Assembly (NCBI RefSeq): GCF_007993755.1
Contig: NZ_CP042467.1
Span: forward strand, 2,132,001-2,196,000
Direction: 5' to 3'
Length of the DNA: 64,000 nt
Origin: Microvenator marinus
GTDB lineage: Bacteria > Myxococcota_A > Bradymonadia > Bradymonadales > Bradymonadaceae
The number at the start of each line of letters is the position of its first letter. Position 1 is the first letter of the stretch. This document shows positions 18,185 through 25,641 of this stretch, piece after piece. The notes under the pieces are model-generated. The model saw nothing but the letters and a program-made list of their open reading frames with translations. It was not told the origin of the DNA and did no database searches. A program made the translations under genes and the position numbers.

Positions 18185-18937
18185 CTACATCGTAATCCCA
18201 CCGTCCACATCGATGCAACGGCCGGTAAAGTAATCACACTCAAAGATGAACCGAACGGCTTGGAAGATCTCTTCTGGCTTCGCGACACGACCAAGAGGCA
18301 CCTTCGAGACCATCTTCTCGAGCATCTCTGGACGCATGCCATCCAGAATCGGGGTCTGCACAAATCCAGGTGCCACGGCGCCTACACGAATCCCATGCTT
18401 TGCGAGCTCCTCACCCCAGAGCTTCGTATCAGCCACGAGCCCCGCTTTTGCTGCCGAGTAGTTCGACTGACCGCGGTTTCCATGCCGAGAGCACGAGGAG
18501 ATATTCACGATGACTCCGCCGTTATTGTCGCGAATCATCTGTGCTGCGACCTCACGAGCAAAGAGGAAGGGTCCAGTCAGGTCAACGTCGATCACTGCAT
18601 TCCAGTCATCGAGAGACATCGTGTGGAGCTCGCCCGTCTTTCGGTCCACGCGCACGAGGAGGCCGTCACGGAAGATGCCCGCGTTATTAACCACACCATG
18701 AACGGCACCAAACTTCTCAACGCACGTTTGCACTGACGCCTTCACGTCGTCCTCGCTGGTCACACTGCCAACGAACCCAACGATGCGGTCCGACTCAGCT
18801 TCGAGTGCATCGAGACCCTCTTTGTTCATGTCGAACGCCACGACCCCGGCACCGGCCTGCGCCAAATTCAGCGCGAAACAACGTCCAAGGCCGCTTGCTG
18901 CGCCGGTCACAATCACATTCATTTCTTTCAAATTCAT
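18185..18937 (-). CDS. Short-chain dehydrogenase/reductase (acetoacetyl-CoA reductase-like)
   Basis: This is a classical SDR of 250 residues with cofactor loop TGAASGLG (11-18), NNAG (84-87), catalytic Ser147/148, Tyr160 and Lys164, and the C-terminal DVDGG motif of FabG-like enzymes. Its start overlaps the phaC1 stop (ATGA), so it is translationally coupled to a PHA synthase. It is therefore a good candidate for the reductase that makes 3-hydroxyacyl-CoA, or oxidises it during granule turnover. Asp36 at the end of the second beta strand predicts NAD(H) rather than NADP(H), which differs from textbook PhaB. An alternative role as a general hydroxyacyl dehydrogenase cannot be excluded. Confidence 0.82.
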   Translation of the reverse strand: MNLKEMNVIVTGAASGLGRCFALNLAQAGAGVVAFDMNKEGLDALEAESDRIVGFVGSVTSEDDVKASVQTCVEKFGAVHGVVNNAGIFRDGLLVRVDRKTGELHTMSLDDWNAVIDVDLTGPFLFAREVAAQMIRDNNGGVIVNISSCSRHGNRGQSNYSAAKAGLVADTKLWGEELAKHGIRVGAVAPGFVQTPILDGMRPEMLEKMVSKVPLGRVAKPEEIFQAVRFIFECDYFTGRCIDVDGGITM

Positions 18938-20022
18938 GACTTTCCTCCTCGCCGCTTTGGCGATGCTTTCGAAGTTTTCTGAGCGTCTTCTGCTACTTCA
19001 ACACTTTCAGGTGCTGGATCTTTGGGTGGCTCATCCACCAGTGCTACCCGAGACTTTTTCGGTGATTTCTCCAGGGTTTCCAAGAAGAAATCCGTGATGA
19101 TTGGATAGAGGTCTGTTTTTGCCCTCGAGCCAACCACAGCCCCAACGTGGCCTCCCTTGACGGTGACCATGCGTTTGTCCTCGGCTCCCACCGAATCGTG
19201 CAACCCCTGAGCTGCCAACGGTGGGCAAATATGGTCGCTCGAAGTCGCGATGGTCAGCGTTGGGCATGTAATCTGGCTCAGATCGACGCGCTTGCCGTGC
19301 ACCCAATGCTCGCCCTTAACCAACTTGTTCTCCTGGTAGAGCTCCTTGATATAGGTCACATATGCCGCACCCGGAAATGGTATGTTGTCTGAGGCCCATG
19401 TATCCAAAGCCTCAAAAGAGTCACGGAACACCGGGTCGTGCGCCTTGTTCGCGAACGAAACCCATTTTGAAATCTGCGAAGTCGGACGCATCGACACAAA
19501 ACCAGATTGCATTTGTTGCGGCGCAACATTGCCCGCCTGCGCTATCACCTCAGGGTCAAACCAACGCGGGTCCGTCATTTCACCCAAGACGCCGGCATGC
19601 TCGAAATCAAAGGGCCCGGCTAGGTTAACGAATGAGGCAACGTGTTCTGGGTTTAGGGCTGTGTAGATGCCGGTCAGCGTGCCTCCCATGCAATACCCAA
19701 GCACACCGATCTTGTCTTCTCCGGTCACTCTCAAGACCTTTCGGAACGCGCGACCAAGGCGTGCAAGTACATCGTCCCAGTTTAGGTAGCGGTCTTCGTC
19801 ACGCGGCACGCCCCAATCCAAGCAGTACGTATCGAGGCCCGCCTCGACACACGCCTTTACAAGGCTCGCTTCCTCGTGAAGATCGATCACGTACCAGCGG
19901 TTGATAAGCGACGGAACCAGAAGGACCACCGGACCGGGGTTGGCCACCACTGGCCTAAACCGTGTCAACTCGGCGGTGCCATCGCGCATGACCACATCAC
20001 GTGGTGTGGGTGCAATACTCAT
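18934..20022 (-). CDS. phaC: Polyhydroxyalkanoate synthase, short (class III-like) form
   Basis: PhaC polymerises 3-hydroxyacyl-CoA into PHA at the granule surface. The 362-residue protein has the lipase-like box GYCMGG with nucleophile Cys111, Asp263 (SSDHICP) and His292 (GGHVGAV), plus the SLINRWYVIDL and DTYCLDWG motifs of the family. Its length is that of class III PhaC, which needs a PhaE partner. A charged Lys/Pro/Ser tail (about 318-362) is extra. The ATG at 20022 follows AGGA by seven bases; an in-frame extension to 20112 has no homology. It is the second gene of the phasin-phaC1-SDR operon. A paralogue lies at 28549-29595. Confidence 0.93.
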   Translation of the reverse strand: MSIAPTPRDVVMRDGTAELTRFRPVVANPGPVVLLVPSLINRWYVIDLHEEASLVKACVEAGLDTYCLDWGVPRDEDRYLNWDDVLARLGRAFRKVLRVTGEDKIGVLGYCMGGTLTGIYTALNPEHVASFVNLAGPFDFEHAGVLGEMTDPRWFDPEVIAQAGNVAPQQMQSGFVSMRPTSQISKWVSFANKAHDPVFRDSFEALDTWASDNIPFPGAAYVTYIKELYQENKLVKGEHWVHGKRVDLSQITCPTLTIATSSDHICPPLAAQGLHDSVGAEDKRMVTVKGGHVGAVVGSRAKTDLYPIITDFFLETLEKSPKKSRVALVDEPPKDPAPESVEVAEDAQKTSKASPKRRGGKS

Positions 20023-20068
20023 AGAATTTCCTGAATTCGAAGTTAGAAAAAGGTGAGCACTTGGGTAC

Positions 20069-20132
20069 GAAATGAGGTCCCGGACAAGGTTAAAGTGTCT
20101 GCTGAAACCCACGTACCCCGGGACCTCATTTC
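20069..20132 (-). repeat. 15-bp perfect inverted repeat between phasin and phaC1
   Basis: GAAATGAGGTCCCGG at 20069-20083 and its exact complement CCGGGACCTCATTTC at 20118-20132 flank a 34-base loop. On the transcribed (minus) strand the first arm contains the phasin stop codon (AAATGA), and the second arm ends about 47 bases before the phaC1 start. The stem has nine GC pairs, but no T-run follows it directly, so it is not a textbook terminator. A transcript-processing or stability element that sets different phasin and synthase levels is likely. Confidence 0.7.
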
Positions 20133-20386
20133 ATAGTCATAAACTCGACACTTCGCTTAGCGTTCTCGAGCATGGTCTGACGCATTTGCTCTTGTAGTTC
20201 GAGCTGGTAGTTCACGGTCGACTTGAAAATCTTGCTCATCTCGTCGAATTGCTTCATCGCCTGATCCACCGACTGACGCTGCATTTTTGCGGCTTCTTCG
20301 AACGCCGTAGTCATGCGCTCCATGGTGTCAGCGTTTGCTTTGTGGAAAAAATCGTTCGCTTGAGTTGTCTCTGTTTTTGCTGCCAT
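20126..20386 (-). CDS. Small phasin-like granule protein
   Basis: This 86-residue protein is helical, with amphipathic heptads (for example ERMTTAFEEAAKMQRQSVDQ) and no cysteines, as in phasins that coat PHA granules. It heads the operon that encodes PhaC1 and the SDR. The start at 20386 is fixed by a perfect AAGGAGG seven bases upstream; the longer open frame to 20491 runs through the promoter and operators. The control region has a strong sigma70-type promoter and three PhaR-type palindromes, as expected for a phasin gene. It could also act as the PhaE-like activator of PhaC1. No similarity beyond coiled-coil character can be judged by eye. Confidence 0.78.
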   Translation of the reverse strand: MAAKTETTQANDFFHKANADTMERMTTAFEEAAKMQRQSVDQAMKQFDEMSKIFKSTVNYQLELQEQMRQTMLENAKRSVEFMTMK

Positions 20387-20399
20387 TTCGGGCCTCCTT

Positions 20400-20410
20400 T
20401 TGCAGTGCAC
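20400..20410. promoter_or_regulatory. PhaR-type operator, copy 1
   Basis: TTGCAGTGCAC matches the TTGCANTGCAA palindrome in ten of eleven positions. It directly abuts the phasin Shine-Dalgarno (20393-20399), so a bound repressor would sit in the leader just downstream of the transcription start. Confidence 0.65.
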
Positions 20411-20430
20411 CATGCATAGGTTCACTTTTG

Positions 20431-20445
20431 TGTTGCAGTGCAACA
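20431..20445. promoter_or_regulatory. PhaR-type operator, copy 2
   Basis: TGTTGCAGTGCAACA is a perfect 15-bp palindrome around one central base. It overlaps the -10 box of the leftward phasin promoter and the expected start site. This is the classic position for repression, and it agrees with what is known of PhaR controlling phasin genes. Confidence 0.82.
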
Positions 20446-20470
20446 TAAGAACCCAAATAGCACTCGTCAA
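20442..20470 (-). promoter_or_regulatory. Sigma70-type promoter for phasin-phaC1-SDR operon
   Basis: Read on the minus strand, TTGACG (20465-20470) and TATGTT (20442-20447) are separated by exactly 17 bases. The -10 box is inside operator copy 2. The leader to the ATG at 20386 would be about 50 bases. Confidence 0.72.
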
Positions 20471-20480
20471 GTGATTTTCG

Positions 20481-20491
20481 TTGCATTGCAC
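20481..20491. promoter_or_regulatory. PhaR-type operator, copy 3
   Basis: TTGCATTGCAC matches the TTGCANTGCAA palindrome with one mismatch. It lies between the leftward phasin promoter and rightward phaR, 75 bases before the phaR ATG, where it could serve autoregulation of phaR as well as looping with the phasin sites. Confidence 0.6.
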
Positions 20492-20565
20492 AAAAATCCG
20501 CTTGGAACTCGCATCGATTCTAGTTACACAGAGAAGGTATCCCTCAAAGAGCCTCGGAATTTGAA

Positions 20566-21126
20566 ATGGTTAAGTTGATCAAGAAATACACAAACAGACG
20601 TCTATATGACACCGATGATAGCCGGTACATCACGCTTGATGAGCTCGCGGAGCTCATTCGAAAAGGGCATGACGTCAAGGTGATAGACGCCCAGAGTGAT
20701 CAGGATTTAACTCAGGCGACACTCGCGCAGATTGTTGTGGAGTCGAGAGGTGCAGCCAAACTGCTTCCAGTCCCGTTGCTCACGCAAATGGTCCGAATGG
20801 AAGACGATGCGCTGGCTGAGTTCATGAGCCTCTACCTGACCTGGTCTCTGGACATCTACTACGCCATGAAACAGGCACGGGTAGCCACAGGGGCAGATGC
20901 CTACCAGGAGTTCTTGGGGCGCTATGCACAGATGGCCACGATGCCTTTAAACATGGCGCGTGGGGGCTTGAATCTGGTGCGCGGAAAGCTCAAAAATGAA
21001 AAGGATGTAGCTGAGGCTCCGCGCGAAGAAGAAAACGAGATCGATTCCCTCCGAGACGAAATCAATGAACTCAAAGAACTCATCAAAGGGCTCGCCGAAA
21101 AGCCCAGAGGACGCTCAAAAACCTAG
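20566..21126 (+). CDS. phaR: PHA synthesis regulator PhaR
   Basis: PhaR binds nascent PHA and DNA, and represses phasin genes until polymer appears. The 186-residue protein opens with the diagnostic PHB_acc_N domain (about residues 3-62: LIKKYTNRRLYDTDDSRYITLDELAELI), then a PHB_acc-like region with LPVPLLTQMVRMEDDALAEFMSLYLTWSLDIYY, and ends in an acidic coiled coil. A weak TTGGAA (20502-20507), 17-base spacer and TACACA (20525-20530) could be its promoter. Three operator-like palindromes separate it from the divergent phasin operon. Its last 62 bases overlap the start of the next gene in another frame. A confident family call. Confidence 0.95.
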   Translation: MVKLIKKYTNRRLYDTDDSRYITLDELAELIRKGHDVKVIDAQSDQDLTQATLAQIVVESRGAAKLLPVPLLTQMVRMEDDALAEFMSLYLTWSLDIYYAMKQARVATGADAYQEFLGRYAQMATMPLNMARGGLNLVRGKLKNEKDVAEAPREEENEIDSLRDEINELKELIKGLAEKPRGRSKT

Positions 21127-22189
21127 TCCTGAGCGAGTTTTGGTCTTCGGGTGGTTTCTCGGGATTTTTGCGATCGCGTATTATCGGGCACTGGGTGGCA
21201 TTCCTCAGGATATGAGTGCGTATTTTGCTGCCGCGGATGTGATTGAGCAGGGATTGAGCCCCTATAGCGAGATCTCCAAATCACCGACATATGACGGCTT
21301 TCCGTATGTGTATTTCCCGGGGCTGCATCCACTCACCGAGGTGATCTTTGGAGCGCCAAAACAAGTCTTGGTGGGTATCGATTCGGTCTTGCGAGGCGGA
21401 CTCGCGGCGTTTTCGATTTGGGCCATCGCAAAGAAGCTAAAGGAGCTCCCGCCCTGGCCACTCTTGGTGCTTGGTCTCGCGTTTTTCGACCCATTTATCA
21501 CCGACTTTTTCGTTGGAAATCTCTCTACGTACATGTTCGCGATCTTCGCGTTCGTCCTTTGGATTGGCGAGCAAAAAGGGAGATTTAGAAACAAGATTGC
21601 AGGGTTGATTGCGGGGGTTGTACTCGGCGTTCTGCTTATGTTCAAACCCTTTTGGGGCATCGCCACGGCGTGGGTGGCCGCAACGTCCAAGCGATGGGAG
21701 TTGGTGTCTGGACTTCTGATAGGCGCGCTCGGAACTTTGGCCTGCGGGTGGATTTTCTACGCGTCCGAGATTGAGCCCTGGCGCGAGCTCGTACAATCCA
21801 TTCGAGTCTATTGGACGAGCTTTGACCTCGGAACCGCATCGCCTTGGCTCGTGCTGCCCGGGGCGCTCGCTTGGGGTGTTGGTGCGTGGCACGTTCGAAA
21901 ACGGCCCGACGCGTGGGTCTGGGCCTCGGCAACCCTTCTCTTCTGGCCGCGACTAGGCTTCTATTCATATCTGCTGGTCATACCGCTTCTTCTTTGGGCC
22001 ATAAAAACGTACGGCCGAAAAGCGCTGCTACTGGCTTTACCTTTCACTGTGGCTTTGACGCTTCCTCTTCACGCTTACACCGTTTTGAAGCTCGCTATTT
22101 TCTACGGATTTTGCCTTTTGTTGAGTGGCTTATGGCTACTGAGATCGCCTGATGTTGCACCGCAACAAACACTTGACACAAAAAGTTGA
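21065..22189 (+). CDS. GT87-type polyprenyl-sugar glycosyltransferase-like membrane protein
   Basis: This is a polytopic inner-membrane protein of 374 residues with about nine hydrophobic helices. The first periplasmic loop has an acidic start and QGLSPY (PQDMSAYF ... VIEQGLSPYSEI), as in the GT87/DUF2029 mannosyl/arabinosyl-transferase group that uses lipid-linked sugars. The annotated ATG lies inside phaR; a start inside the overlap is required because the first helix begins soon after it, although a TTG at 21140 is also possible. It is transcribed with phaR. A sugar-transfer role in a PHA locus is not known to me, and this could be a passenger gene. Its last codons carry operator copy 4. 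Confidence 0.68.
   Translation: MNSKNSSKGSPKSPEDAQKPSPERVLVFGWFLGIFAIAYYRALGGIPQDMSAYFAAADVIEQGLSPYSEISKSPTYDGFPYVYFPGLHPLTEVIFGAPKQVLVGIDSVLRGGLAAFSIWAIAKKLKELPPWPLLVLGLAFFDPFITDFFVGNLSTYMFAIFAFVLWIGEQKGRFRNKIAGLIAGVVLGVLLMFKPFWGIATAWVAATSKRWELVSGLLIGALGTLACGWIFYASEIEPWRELVQSIRVYWTSFDLGTASPWLVLPGALAWGVGAWHVRKRPDAWVWASATLLFWPRLGFYSYLLVIPLLLWAIKTYGRKALLLALPFTVALTLPLHAYTVLKLAIFYGFCLLLSGLWLLRSPDVAPQQTLDTKS
22153..22167. promoter_or_regulatory. PhaR-type operator, copy 4
   Basis: TGTTGCACCGCAACA is a 15-bp palindrome with one mismatched pair. It lies in the last codons of the GT87 gene, just upstream of the TTGACA box at 22173 that would drive the envelope operon. Confidence 0.62.
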
Positions 22190-22201
22190 ACTGTTTAGGG
22201 T
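22173..22201 (+). promoter_or_regulatory. Possible promoter of envelope operon
   Basis: A perfect -35 box TTGACA (22173-22178) is followed after 17 bases by TAGGGT (22196-22201), a poor -10. Operators lie on both sides of it (22153-22167 and 22214-22226). The -35 match is strong but the -10 is weak, so the exact start is uncertain. Confidence 0.45.
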
Positions 22202-22213
22202 CCGCTCGAATTT

Positions 22214-22226
22214 GTTGCAGTGCAAC
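22214..22226. promoter_or_regulatory. PhaR-type operator, copy 5
   Basis: GTTGCAGTGCAAC is a perfect 13-bp palindrome around one central base, identical in core to copy 2. It sits 18 bases before the ATG of lipoprotein A, downstream of the likely transcription start, a repressing position. Confidence 0.8.
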
Positions 22227-22244
22227 GTAACCCCCTATGTCTTC

Positions 22245-23171
22245 ATGAACACACGGTTAATATTGTTGATCTCAACGCTGCTCTTGGGCGCCCCAGGCAC
22301 AGCATGTATTGATGCTGACGGCCCTCGCGAGCTTTATGAAGATGATTTGGGTGAAGACGCCGGCACTCAAGACATGGGTCTAGACAGCACCTCGGATATG
22401 CAGGTGGGGCCGGATATGGCTCTCGAAGACTCCGGACAAGACCAAAACACAGAAGACCAGGGCCAGCCCGGCAACTGTGTACCGAATCGTGATGGGGTAA
22501 TCGAGCGTGACGAGGTCACCCTACGCGCGGGCCTCAACGCCAAGTTCAAGGTCTCCACGCGTGCCGAATTCAATACCGCGCCAGAAGAAGTAGAAGGAGA
22601 GTCTGTTTGGGATCTGAGCGGAGACTTTGACGGCGACTCGCTCACTATCGTAGAGCTTCAGGAGCCCGATTCATTCTGGTTTTCAGCTGATTTCCCGGAC
22701 GCAACCTACGTGACCCAGCTCAGCGCTGACTCGGACCTCTTGGGAATCTTCAAGAGCAGTGAGACAGGGCTCGAACTCTTAGGAGTGGCCTCTCCAGAAG
22801 AAGGCTTCACACAGACCAAACTTGAGTACGACCCACCTGTTGAAGTTTTGAAGTTTCCAATCGAGGAAGGTTCACAGTGGGAAACTGAGTCATCTGTCAG
22901 TGGCACGGCGCTTGGGGTATTCTCCCTCTACGACGAAACCTACGTCACGCGTGAGGCAGGCCAAGGCATTCTCAAAACGCCTTTCGCTGACTTCCCTGTG
23001 ACCAGGCTTCGCGTTGATCTGGAGAGGGTTGTGGGCTTCGTCACCACCACCACGCGGCAATATGTCTGGGTTTCGGAGTGTTTTGGCACGGTGGGCACCG
23101 TTCGGTCGTCAGACAATGAAAGCGATATCGAGTTCTCGAGCCCCTCCGAGATCCGGAGGATCGCCCCTTGA
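22245..23171 (+). CDS. Lipoprotein A of PhaR-linked envelope operon (unknown family)
   Basis: This 308-residue predicted lipoprotein has a signal peptide ending in GTAC (Cys21), a DM/ED-rich linker (about 24-75) and a C-terminal domain of alternating beta strands. It is a paralogue of lipoprotein B at 25641-26465. Both have C-[VL]-P-N-x-D-G-x-I-x3-E just before the domain (here Cys78, loop 79-90), a stretch ending in the W-[VL]-x-E-C-F-G motif, and a final SE[IF]RR tail. The loop looks like an EF-hand that lacks its first acidic ligand. The ATG at 22245 is chosen because a longer opening runs through two operators. First gene of the operon; I recognise no known family. Confidence 0.75.
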   Translation: MNTRLILLISTLLLGAPGTACIDADGPRELYEDDLGEDAGTQDMGLDSTSDMQVGPDMALEDSGQDQNTEDQGQPGNCVPNRDGVIERDEVTLRAGLNAKFKVSTRAEFNTAPEEVEGESVWDLSGDFDGDSLTIVELQEPDSFWFSADFPDATYVTQLSADSDLLGIFKSSETGLELLGVASPEEGFTQTKLEYDPPVEVLKFPIEEGSQWETESSVSGTALGVFSLYDETYVTREAGQGILKTPFADFPVTRLRVDLERVVGFVTTTTRQYVWVSECFGTVGTVRSSDNESDIEFSSPSEIRRIAP

Positions 23172-24094
23172 AACTCGCCCACTCCATTCATCTCTTAGTC
23201 TTGGCGGGACTTCTGCAAGGTTGTTTGAGTTTTCATAACGGCCCGATCCCCGACGCTCCTCCGAGCGGCAAAAAGGATGTCGGGGTCACACATTACGTGG
23301 AGCTCGAGGGGTCGCGGATTCATTATCTGGAGGCAGGGGAAGGCCCGGCCGTGGTGCTGATTCACGGGTTCGCCTCTTCATTGGACGCCTGGAACACCGT
23401 GATTGGGCCACTCGCAAAGCACCGCCGTGTGATTGCACTCGATCTCAAGGGTTTTGGCTATAGCGACCGAGCCCCTGGCGACTACTCACCGGCGGCACAG
23501 GCCCGCATTGTGAACGCGCTCATGGAACATGTGGGCGCTCAGACTTTTGAGGTCGTCGCACACTCGTGGGGAGCTTCAGTGGCACTTAAGTTAGCCCTCC
23601 AAGAGCCCGAAAAGGTGGACAAGCTCGCCCTCTACGACGCCTGGGTCTATTACGAACAGCTCCCAACATTTTTTCAGTGGGCGCGCGCGCCATTCCTCGG
23701 CGATATGATGTTTGCCCTCTGGTATCGAGAGCGCCCGCAGGACAAGATTGCAGGAGCGTTCTACGACCCAAGGTATGTGACCCAAGAGCTCGTGGACACG
23801 GTGGAGACTGACCTCGCCATTCCTGGCGTGACCGCGGCTGCCCTTGAGGCCGTGCGCGGTCAGACCTATGAGGATTGGCAGCACCAATACAAGACTATCG
23901 AACAACCCACTCTTTTGCTCTGGGGCGAGAACGATGCTGTAACGCGGCTTGAGTTCGGAGAGCGACTGGCACGGGACCTGCCGAACGCCGAGCTCGTCAT
24001 CTATCCACAATGTGGCCACTTTCCGATGATCGAAGCGGCAAAGCAGTCGACCCGAGACCTGCTTGAATTCTTGCTTGCACCGGAGGCCCCATGA
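23168..24094 (+). CDS. Lipid-anchored alpha/beta hydrolase
   Basis: This alpha/beta-fold hydrolase of 308 residues is exported as a lipoprotein: LLQGC gives lipidated Cys19. Oxyanion motif LIHGFASS is at 64-71. The catalytic triad is Ser133 in AHSWGAS, Asp256 (GENDAV) and His284 (CGHFPMIE). It should cleave an ester, lactone or similar bond outside the inner membrane. Its TTG start overlaps the lipoprotein A stop (TTGA), with GGAGG eight bases upstream, and its stop overlaps the next start (ATGA), so it is translated as part of a chain. PhaR-type control suggests a hydroxyacid or fatty ester substrate, but this is inference; it lacks the usual features of secreted PHA depolymerases. Confidence 0.82.
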   Translation: MKLAHSIHLLVLAGLLQGCLSFHNGPIPDAPPSGKKDVGVTHYVELEGSRIHYLEAGEGPAVVLIHGFASSLDAWNTVIGPLAKHRRVIALDLKGFGYSDRAPGDYSPAAQARIVNALMEHVGAQTFEVVAHSWGASVALKLALQEPEKVDKLALYDAWVYYEQLPTFFQWARAPFLGDMMFALWYRERPQDKIAGAFYDPRYVTQELVDTVETDLAIPGVTAAALEAVRGQTYEDWQHQYKTIEQPTLLLWGENDAVTRLEFGERLARDLPNAELVIYPQCGHFPMIEAAKQSTRDLLEFLLAPEAP

Positions 24095-25641
24095 AGCTGA
24101 GCCGCCTTAGTGCCGCTATGGTCGTGCTAACTTTCACGGGCGCCGCCGCAGCGGAGCAGGCCCCAAGCCTCTCAACCCTTGGGTACGATATCCTTCACGC
24201 CCAAGAGCGTGTTGAAGTTGACGGATATTTTCGTTGGCGAGGCGAAGTCTTGAACAATTTGGACCTCGACCATGGGCTGACGCCGTCGGGGCTCCCACTC
24301 TATCCGGTGCCGCTATCAGGTGGCCAAACTCTAACCACCTCTGACATGAGGCTCAGGACCGATATCTCGATCTACTCGCCGCTCGGAGACGTGGCCGTTA
24401 AGGCACGTTTAGACGTGATCGATAACCTCTCGCTTGGCTCGACCCCATCCGGACCGCCCCAAACCACCACAACTCAAGACCCAACGCTACTGAGCGTCAA
24501 ACGTGCCTGGGCCGAAGTCTTGACACCGTTCGGTCTCTTGAGCGTGGGACGCATGGGAGCCCATTGGGGGTTAGGGATTTTGGCCAACGCGGGAGACTGC
24601 CTTGAGTGCGACTCCGGAGATGCTGCGGACCGCATCGCGTTTATCACCCCGATCGGAGGCCATATCCTGGCCGCTGCCTATGATATTGGTTACGTGGGAC
24701 CATGGGTGGAGCAGCGCCAGCAGCGGTATGTAGACATTGAGCCCTCAGACGACGTCAAAGCGCTCACATTCGCATTCTTGAACTACGACACTCCCCAAAC
24801 CTTGGAGCGGCGGAGGAATGCCGAGAGAGCTACCTTCAACTACGGACTGACGTTTTCGTATCGTTGGCAGACCGCAGACACACCGAGTTGGTATCTGCCC
24901 AACACGACGAGCACCGAAACCCCGGTCGTACCTCGGAATCTTAGCGCGTGGGCCACCGATATGTGGTTGCGCTTCGATTCTGCGTGGGGCCGCGTGGAGC
25001 TTGAGGCTGTATACGTCGGTGGAGAAATTGAGGATGCATCTCTTCTTCCGGGAGTCATCTACCCCGAACCGCTGACGACGAATCAATGGGGTGCTGCGCT
25101 CCAAACCGAGTTTGGCAGAAAGGAGTGGTGGGCGAGCTTTGGGGTGGATGCGGGCATCGCAAGTGGAGATGGTGCACCGGGGTTCGGAGTCAATCCTGGA
25201 CCTTTTGATTCTCCCGCTGAGCCAGGCGATCTAGATGGTCCTCAGTCGCGTCTGCCTTCGGACAACGCGGTCAATAATTTCAAGTTTCATCCGGACTACC
25301 GTGTCGACCAGATCCTCTTTCGGGAGATCATCGGTACGGTAACGGATGCCGCTTATGTGCGGCCTCACGTAGACTTCGTCTTCGGTCAGGTCGGCCAAGG
25401 TAATTTTCGGTTCGAGCTCGCTGGCATTTACTCCCAGGCGCTGAATGCCGCGTCCACGCCGGGACAAGAAGCGCCGCTTGGAATCGAGCTCAATCCATCG
25501 CTCAAATGGGAAGGCACGGCTTTTTCGGCGGCGCTTGACTACGCGATCTTGATGCCACTTTCTGGGATGAACAACCCGAACCGAGGCCTTGAGGCGAGCG
25601 AAGCTCAACTGCTTAGACTCCAACTTTGGACACAATTCTGA
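24091..25641 (+). CDS. Outer-membrane beta-barrel protein
   Basis: This exported protein of 516 residues has a signal peptide (cleavage near AAA-EQAP, residues 20-24) and many amphipathic strands with aromatic girdles, ending in aromatic Phe (LRLQLWTQF), the classic outer-membrane signature. It has long Asp/Pro/Gly-rich loops and resembles large barrels common in delta-proteobacteria (TIGR04551-like by impression, not verified). Start ATG overlaps the hydrolase stop (ATGA), and its stop overlaps the next start (TGATG). In this operon it may form the channel or display platform for the hydrolase and lipoproteins. Substrate unknown. Confidence 0.75.
   Translation: MKLSRLSAAMVVLTFTGAAAAEQAPSLSTLGYDILHAQERVEVDGYFRWRGEVLNNLDLDHGLTPSGLPLYPVPLSGGQTLTTSDMRLRTDISIYSPLGDVAVKARLDVIDNLSLGSTPSGPPQTTTTQDPTLLSVKRAWAEVLTPFGLLSVGRMGAHWGLGILANAGDCLECDSGDAADRIAFITPIGGHILAAAYDIGYVGPWVEQRQQRYVDIEPSDDVKALTFAFLNYDTPQTLERRRNAERATFNYGLTFSYRWQTADTPSWYLPNTTSTETPVVPRNLSAWATDMWLRFDSAWGRVELEAVYVGGEIEDASLLPGVIYPEPLTTNQWGAALQTEFGRKEWWASFGVDAGIASGDGAPGFGVNPGPFDSPAEPGDLDGPQSRLPSDNAVNNFKFHPDYRVDQILFREIIGTVTDAAYVRPHVDFVFGQVGQGNFRFELAGIYSQALNAASTPGQEAPLGIELNPSLKWEGTAFSAALDYAILMPLSGMNNPNRGLEASEAQLLRLQLWTQF

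Noticed and set aside
20387-20491. Longer start for the phasin-like gene
   Set aside because: The extension passes through two operators and the -10 box; AAGGAGG fixes the start at 20386.
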